Positions 58,718 through 64,000 of a stretch of DNA of 64,000 nt are shown here, piece by piece (the first letter of the stretch is position 1; each line of letters begins with the position of its first letter). A program made the position numbers and the translations under genes. The stretch is taken from NCBI GenBank assembly GCA_949130495.1, contig OX422208.1, forward strand, positions 644,388,023 to 644,452,022, given 5' to 3'. The notes under the pieces are model-generated. The model made no database searches and had not been told where the DNA came from. It worked only from the letters and a program-made list of their open reading frames with translations. Source of the DNA: Sambucus nigra. Lineage: Eukaryota > Streptophyta > Magnoliopsida > Dipsacales > Adoxaceae.

Positions 58718-59250
58718 TGTTGGTTTCAAAAATTGGTATAATGATTATGATGAGTCTTAGCTTGGTTATACCAATAATTATATATCACAGATAGAGTATA
58801 AGATGATACGAACTATAGAGAGATAAGAGACAAAGAAGGATACAAATATTTTTACGTGGTTCAGTCCAGTATAGTGCCTACATCCATTGGTGTTAAGCCA
58901 CTAGGTATTAGGGTTGAGTACAAGCTCTTAAGAACATTTCGAGGGTTAGGTGTATACTGTTTTTCAGCTGTCTCCCAACTGAAGGGTGTAGTAAGCTATT
59001 TATAGCAGTGGGAAGGAGAAGAGGTGGCATACCTTTATACATCAGGTATTTACACCCTTTAACATTACGGATAATAACTTAACATGTTCTCAGGTGCATG
59101 TGATGGGTGGTTGTAGAATTTTCCACATGTGCTTGTTCACCTTGTTGATGGTTCACATTCCTGAAGGTGGTCGGCCATTCTGTCGATCTGAGGGGATGAT
59201 GAGCTAACCACATCAATATTGTGGGATTGGGCCCACTAGATACTATGACA
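58718..59250 (-). repeat. Putative 5' LTR of element C (533 bp)
   Basis: On the - strand it starts TGTCATAGTATC and ends AAACCAACA. It contains a CTATAAATAG box at 58,996-59,005. Downstream is the GGACTGAACCACGTAAAAAT segment seen in many plant LTRs before the R/U5 end. No second copy is present to confirm the boundaries. Confidence 0.68.
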
Positions 59251-60543
59251 AGTGCCATATTGTCATTGGTCTATGTAGCATAGTTATTTTAAGTTACAAC
59301 AAATAGTTTAATTTATAAACAAAAAAATTATTTTTGAAAGTAAAAATATTTTTTAAAACAAATAACTTTTAGAATTTTTTATTTATTTGAAACATTTTTA
59401 AAAAAGATTTTATATAAAAATTTTTTAAACAATTTTTCTTTATAAAACTTTTTATTAAAAAAAACAGTTTTTAACGTTTTTTAAAATAGTTTCTCTATAA
59501 AAAAACTATTTTTCGTTTCCCTATTCATCAAAATTTTCATTGATTAAGGAAACATAAAAAACAATTTTTATCTATTAAAAAAAAGATAAATACAATTATA
59601 ATTAAACTATTTTTGTTTTTATCCTTACAAATTTTAAGGGACAAATATTATTTTTTATAATTGTTTAACTACTATGTATAGAAAATAACAAAAAAATATT
59701 ATCAAGATAATTTTTTAGAGTAAAATACTATAATCATGGATTATTTCATTATCTTCGCCACAAAATACCTTTGAAGTGTTATTTTAATTATCAACGACCC
59801 AAAAAACTCCTTTCACCCTCAAATTCCATCAAAGTTAACGTTCAAAATGGATAATAGATATTTTAGGAGTTTAATTGGAATTAAAAATACTTGAGACCTT
59901 AATAGAAACTGTTTTTACAGTGTAGGAACCATATGGATAATTCAATCTAATTCTTGAGAAAAGTAAATTTAAGAACAAATTTGTCAAACGCACACCAATA
60001 TTTATAAATATAAGAAATTAAATTTAAAAACAATATCTAAAAATAATTTTTAAATCAAATTCCCTCGATGCATAAACAAAGTGTCTTAAAATAACCCAAA
60101 CGTCTAACCTCCGAAAACATAAGGATTTTTTACCAATTAGTCCCATTTACTAACATTTTTTTGCTCTAACAGATAACATGATTTTTTTTTTGTTCCGATA
60201 GGTCCTATTTATAAATATATAATGACCATTCATTATATGTATAAATAATTTTCATTAGTAATTTAATAGGTCCTAACATCTTTTTTTTACTCTACCAGAT
60301 AGTATGAATTTTTTTTGTTTATTCCGATAGGACCTATTTACAAACATATTGTGTATATTCATTATATGTATAAATAATTATTAATAAAAAAATATTCTAA
60401 TAAATTTTATTATAAAATACCTTATGTTAGTAAAATTTATTTGTGAAACTTTCAAAACAAACTTTGTTTCCATCAATGAAAATGAAAATTTTAATTATAC
60501 TTTGTCATTTGGAACTCACGGCCAAGCCAATACATCAATCTAA
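59251..60543. repeat. AT-rich intergenic DNA with a two-copy about 120-bp direct repeat
   Basis: Very AT-rich without ORFs. About 60,140-60,260 and 60,265-60,385 share CTCTA(A/C)CAGATA, CCGATAGG(T/A)CCTATTTA and ATTCATTATATGTATAAATA in the same order. It may be a decayed MITE pair or a local duplication. Confidence 0.6.
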
Positions 60544-62471
60544 TCTATATAACTATATAAAAATTATAGACCCAAATCGTGTGAGACTGACACGTGATAA
60601 TAATAAAGACTTGCATATTAATAGCATTTAATGTAAAAAAAAACATTGCCTCATTAACCACACTTCAAATTCCAAAACCTGTACACAATGCTCAAGGCCC
60701 ACTTTGACTTTCTCAATCTCCAATAAAAAAAACTTTGCCTTATTAACCCAACTCCAAAATACATTCATTTTCCAAAGAGAAATACATATCAATGCACTGC
60801 ATATCATCTGATATTTAATGGACTGCTCATAAAAATATAAACGAACAAAGGTATTTGCTCCGTATATTTATAGAACTCATCCAACTCATTTTGTACTGAT
60901 TGACAGATGACCATCTAAAAATTAAACCTACTTGAACCACAACACGCTAATTTTCTTTTCTATTTAGGAATCTTTAGTCTCGGATCCTTTCTTTCGGTCC
61001 ATTTCGGCTTTAAAAAAAGATGACATAGAGAAAGATGTTGAAATGGAAAAAGCAGAAAATGGTCTCTCCAATAGTTGTTTTGCCATTTGGATCTAAAATT
61101 GAGATGCAATTAAGGCAAAGTCCATTTCTTTAACCCTTATTACGACTGATTTCTATTATTTGTCTGCAAAAGGATCTTCAATTTTGACAAAAAACATTAA
61201 CCTATGTTGGCCACACGCTCAACTCACCAATCATATAATTCAATGGTTCCATTCCATTTCCCCTATGTTGGCCACATGCTCGACTCACCTAAAAACTCGA
61301 TAAATGCTAAGAAAGTCTTCATTGATTTACAATCTTATCAATTTTGTTTGTGACAAGTTATGGAACACTTTACCTGCATTAGCTAAGTAGTGGAGAAAAC
61401 ATGAGGATTTGGTATGAGTTAGCTTATGTTAATAATAATTTCAATTTTTTTAGGTTATAAATTTTGTGTGTGTATATATATTTATATAATAAATTGTTTA
61501 TATGTGCATATCTTAGTGTGTTGATATATAATAGATTTCTTGCTGCAAATGAGTTAACTGGGATGATGCCATGTACCCACTTCCAATAATCACATGTATA
61601 TTCATATGTATATTCATGTGCTTGATTTTGGTGAGGAGGACTATGAATAATCTTGCAACCCATTGTACCGGTGAGTTCTTTTTTATGGTGTACATACCAA
61701 AGTGAGGATTAATAATTTTTTGGATTTATACTGAAAGTAGGGAACCTCATTTGTGATAACCTATTTACTTTGAACGACTATTTAAATTTAATTCTAGGCA
61801 TGAGAGAATATGCACTCATACGACCTATGTTCATGAAAACATTTATTGGCAACCAATATTCTCAATGTTTGGTTTGAATTAGATAACTGGGAAAATTAAT
61901 TGTCGGAGATTTGGTTGAAAACATTATGTCGATGGAAGTAGAAGCGAAGGATATGGTTTGTATGAATGTTGCTCATCTCAGATTATTAAAGATGGGAGGA
62001 GGTATGAATAGATTTTTTTCTAAAGATAAAGGGATAAGATATGCGTTTAATGTGGTGGAAGGTGGTGGCAAAACCTATGGAACCTCTTGCCATTGGTGGG
62101 CTGTAGAGTTATATTGCTTTTACTAAGAAAAAAAGTAAAGAATTTCATCTTTAAAGATTTAATATTTTATTTAGTTCAGTGTATTATTTTTTCATCTTTG
62201 ACAGAGAACCTATAAATTCTCTCTTTGAGATATGTAAGATTCTTCACGTGCCTTATTGTAATTCAACTTAGTACAGTTCATGGCATTGATATAAAGAAAA
62301 ACATAGGTATTATTTGGAGTTACTTAACACATCTTTTATTTGTAACAAGTTGTGTGAGTAATATATTTGTAATAAACATATTTGCACATATATATCTTTA
62401 AAACAGGGCACAACAACAAAATAATACATTTTTGATAAATTCGGCCACGCATCGCGTGACCTTCATGCTAG
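60544..62471 (+). mobile_element. Non-autonomous Helitron (about 1.93 kb)
   Basis: The 5' end is TCTATATAACTATATAAAAA right after an A. The 3' end has a stem-loop CACGC-ATC-GCGTG followed by ACCTTCATG and CTAG, then T at 62,472. These are the 5' TC, 3' hairpin, CTRR end and A/T insertion site of plant Helitrons. There is no Rep/helicase. The interior contains a 71-codon ORF and two copies of CTATGTTGGCCACA(C/T)GCTC near 61,203 and 61,264. Confidence 0.8.
61911..62126 (+). other. Small ORF inside the Helitron, possibly a captured gene fragment
   Basis: 71 codons starting MVENIMSMEVEAKDMVCMNV and containing FNVVEGGGKTYGTSCHWWAV. I do not recognise the family. Helitrons often carry gene fragments, but no splice sites or conserved motif prove it here. 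Confidence 0.25.
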
Positions 62472-62509
62472 TATATAATATAAAAAATGATATATAATAT
62501 AAAAAATGA
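62472..62509 (+). repeat. 19-bp tandem duplication next to the Helitron end
   Basis: TATATAATATAAAAAATGA occurs twice in a row immediately after the Helitron terminus. Confidence 0.85.
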
Positions 62510-64000
62510 TGCCTCCTTCCGAAACTTTGACAGGTGTCATTGTAGTGTTTGAGATGCATTCCTCATTAAAGTCTTAAAGCATTTGATACAACTCCCCTGC
62601 TAAAACGTCAAATTAATAATTCTAAGTATAGTTAAATTATAATAAACCCATATTTCTTGAAAACTAAAAGATGGATGAACCAAAAGTTTTGTTACTTCTC
62701 TCTCACTTCCCAATAACACTTGTAGATGTTTACTCCGTTAACATCCAAATCTCTTCATTTGCCCACATGTATTAAAGCCTCCCCACCAAGCTCCAACATA
62801 TATATATGAGCAAATACAATAACCAAACTGAAAATACAATAAAAAAAGAATGAAATCAAGAGGCTCCGGGTTTACGGGTCTGGGCTGTCGGTGTGGGTAG
62901 AACAACCGGAGATGGTAGTCGGGTTAAAGTTCGGGTATATGGTGTCTGGGATGAGATTTGGGTTGAGGGGAGGTAAGCAGGTCGTGGGTTCACCGGAGGT
63001 GAGCGCGAGGTGGATTCGGGTATGGAATGGGTTGTGGGTGAACTATGACTGATGGAGGTCAGCAGCGGGTTTTGGCTGCTGCCTGTGTTATGGGTAAGCC
63101 CGGTTATGGCAGGTTGATGGATTATGTTGGGTTTGAGGTTGACAGGTATGGGGTTGGAAGATGGGTCGTCGGATTTTGGAGAATGGGTGGTTTCCTGTCG
63201 GTGGCAGGCAGTTGGCCATTTCGTGTTCAGATTAAAAAGCCCAAAATTCGGTGTAAACTCGAGAGCCTAATGATATAGGTGAGCGAGTGTTCGTAATTTT
63301 ATGGAATTACAGACTGATTGGTGAATGAAATGACACAAGTTAATACTCTGACTCACACTGTTGATGCTAAGAAATTTTTATTATTTTTTTATTATGGAAT
63401 TATTAGATGGGTTAATTATATTTTAATACTTGATATTATTTTCTCTCTCATCTTGAACATTGTATTCTTTAAAATAAAAAATAGATAAACTAAAAATTTT
63501 TGGAAATTAAAAAGAATAGTCAAATCTCATATGAGAACTTTCACGACTTTTGCGTAAGGTAATAATTAAAGTGTTAGGGTCGTATTTGGGCTTTACACCA
63601 TCTAGGTACGTACATGATATGATACAAAATTATTTTTTTAATCTCCAACAAACACGGTCGATTTAAAACACGACATGACTAATGCGATTAATAATTTTAA
63701 TACATAATTAAACATTATAGTTGTTGCAATTCAATTATATTACGTTTTGTACTTAAACCATGCCAAACACAATCACCATGGCCCTTAGAGAGGAAATACA
63801 TTTTTTTATTGAGATGACAATTACATGTCTAACTAAAGTTGATGCTTGGTGTTTTCGTTTGATTTCTTAATTTTCACAAAGGGTCTTTATTTTGTACTAC
63901 TATATTATTATGAATTAATAGGTTCCTATTTTATTGGATGTTTAAAGGCCAATGGAAATGAAAAAAAATGTTATCATAGTTTTATTAAATACAAATAATA
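62510..64000. other. Terminal AT-rich region with a G-rich patch
   Basis: 62,870-63,200 is G-rich on the + strand, with a 77-codon ORF (63,045-63,278) that shows no family features. The rest is AT-rich. I see no gene, RNA or complete mobile element. Confidence 0.4.

Larger units (their letters stand above)
49066..59250 (-). mobile_element. Element C: - strand Tat-lineage gypsy element
   Basis: From 59,250 leftward: 5' LTR, primer-site relic, gag, protease, RT, RNase H and integrase on the - strand, then coding relics on the + strand down to the F insertion. The order is that of Tat-lineage elements. It is interrupted by a hAT element at 55,272-56,332 and ends at the LTR of F, so its own 3' LTR is not seen. 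It is a different family from A/B (other LTR and primer type, other gag), closer to the RT shard at 27.8-28.2 kb. Confidence 0.82.

Noticed and set aside
63045..63278. 77-codon + strand ORF
   Set aside because: G-rich composition, no recognisable domain and no gene structure around it.
63580..63780. MITE-like ends near TTTGGGCTTTAC and GCCAAACACAA
   Set aside because: The two ends do not form a convincing inverted repeat and there is no target duplication.

Overview
This is nuclear DNA from a flowering plant, probably a eudicot. The evidence is AT-rich sequence, Tat/Ogre-type Ty3/gypsy retrotransposons with tRNA-Arg primer sites, En/Spm (CACTA) transposase relics, a hAT element, a Helitron, and the plant-specific accessory domains PMD, DUF7745 and Transposase_32. 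I found no convincing cellular gene, rRNA, tRNA or CRISPR array. The window is a nested pile of mobile elements, and nearly every coding stretch is broken by stops or frameshifts.

Layout. (1) 1-12,049: the 3' part of a giant + strand Tat-like element (A): RNase H tail, integrase, two accessory genes on the opposite strand (DUF7745-like and PMD-like, each with its own TATA box, the second with four introns), a 47-49 bp tandem array, a polypurine tract and the start of the 3' LTR. A 2.67 kb non-coding LTR element (D) sits inside the integrase with a perfect 5-bp target duplication. (2) 12,050-27,821: a - strand relative (B) joined head-on to A. Reading leftward from 27,821 it has a 5' LTR, tRNA-Arg primer site, about 4.5 kb leader, gag, protease, G-patch-like segment, reverse transcriptase, RNase H and a truncated integrase. 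A solo LTR of the same family (14,077-16,246) interrupts the RT/RNase H junction. (3) 27,822-28,198: a reverse-transcriptase shard of another element, cut on both sides. (4) 28,199 to about 32-33 kb: a - strand CACTA element with an internally deleted transposase. (5) 33.2-36.9 kb: simple repeats and a - strand Transposase_32-like accessory ORF. (6) 36,878-43,574: a + strand CACTA element with recognisable TNP2, DUF4218 and DUF4216. (7) About 45,055-49,065: a non-coding LTR element (F) with a truncated 5' LTR. (8) 49,066-59,250: a - strand Tat-lineage element (C) with an intron-containing accessory coding relic on the opposite strand and a hAT insertion with a perfect 8-bp duplication. (9) 60,544-62,471: a non-autonomous Helitron. 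The rest is AT-rich non-coding DNA.

The most interesting theme is the antisense accessory gene. In A and C, coding relics of plant-specific families lie downstream of integrase on the strand opposite pol, with GT-AG introns and, in A, TATA boxes. The sense genomic RNA cannot splice such introns, so they can survive retrotransposition. All coordinates, splice sites and repeat counts were read by eye. Family names rest on motif recognition, not on searches.
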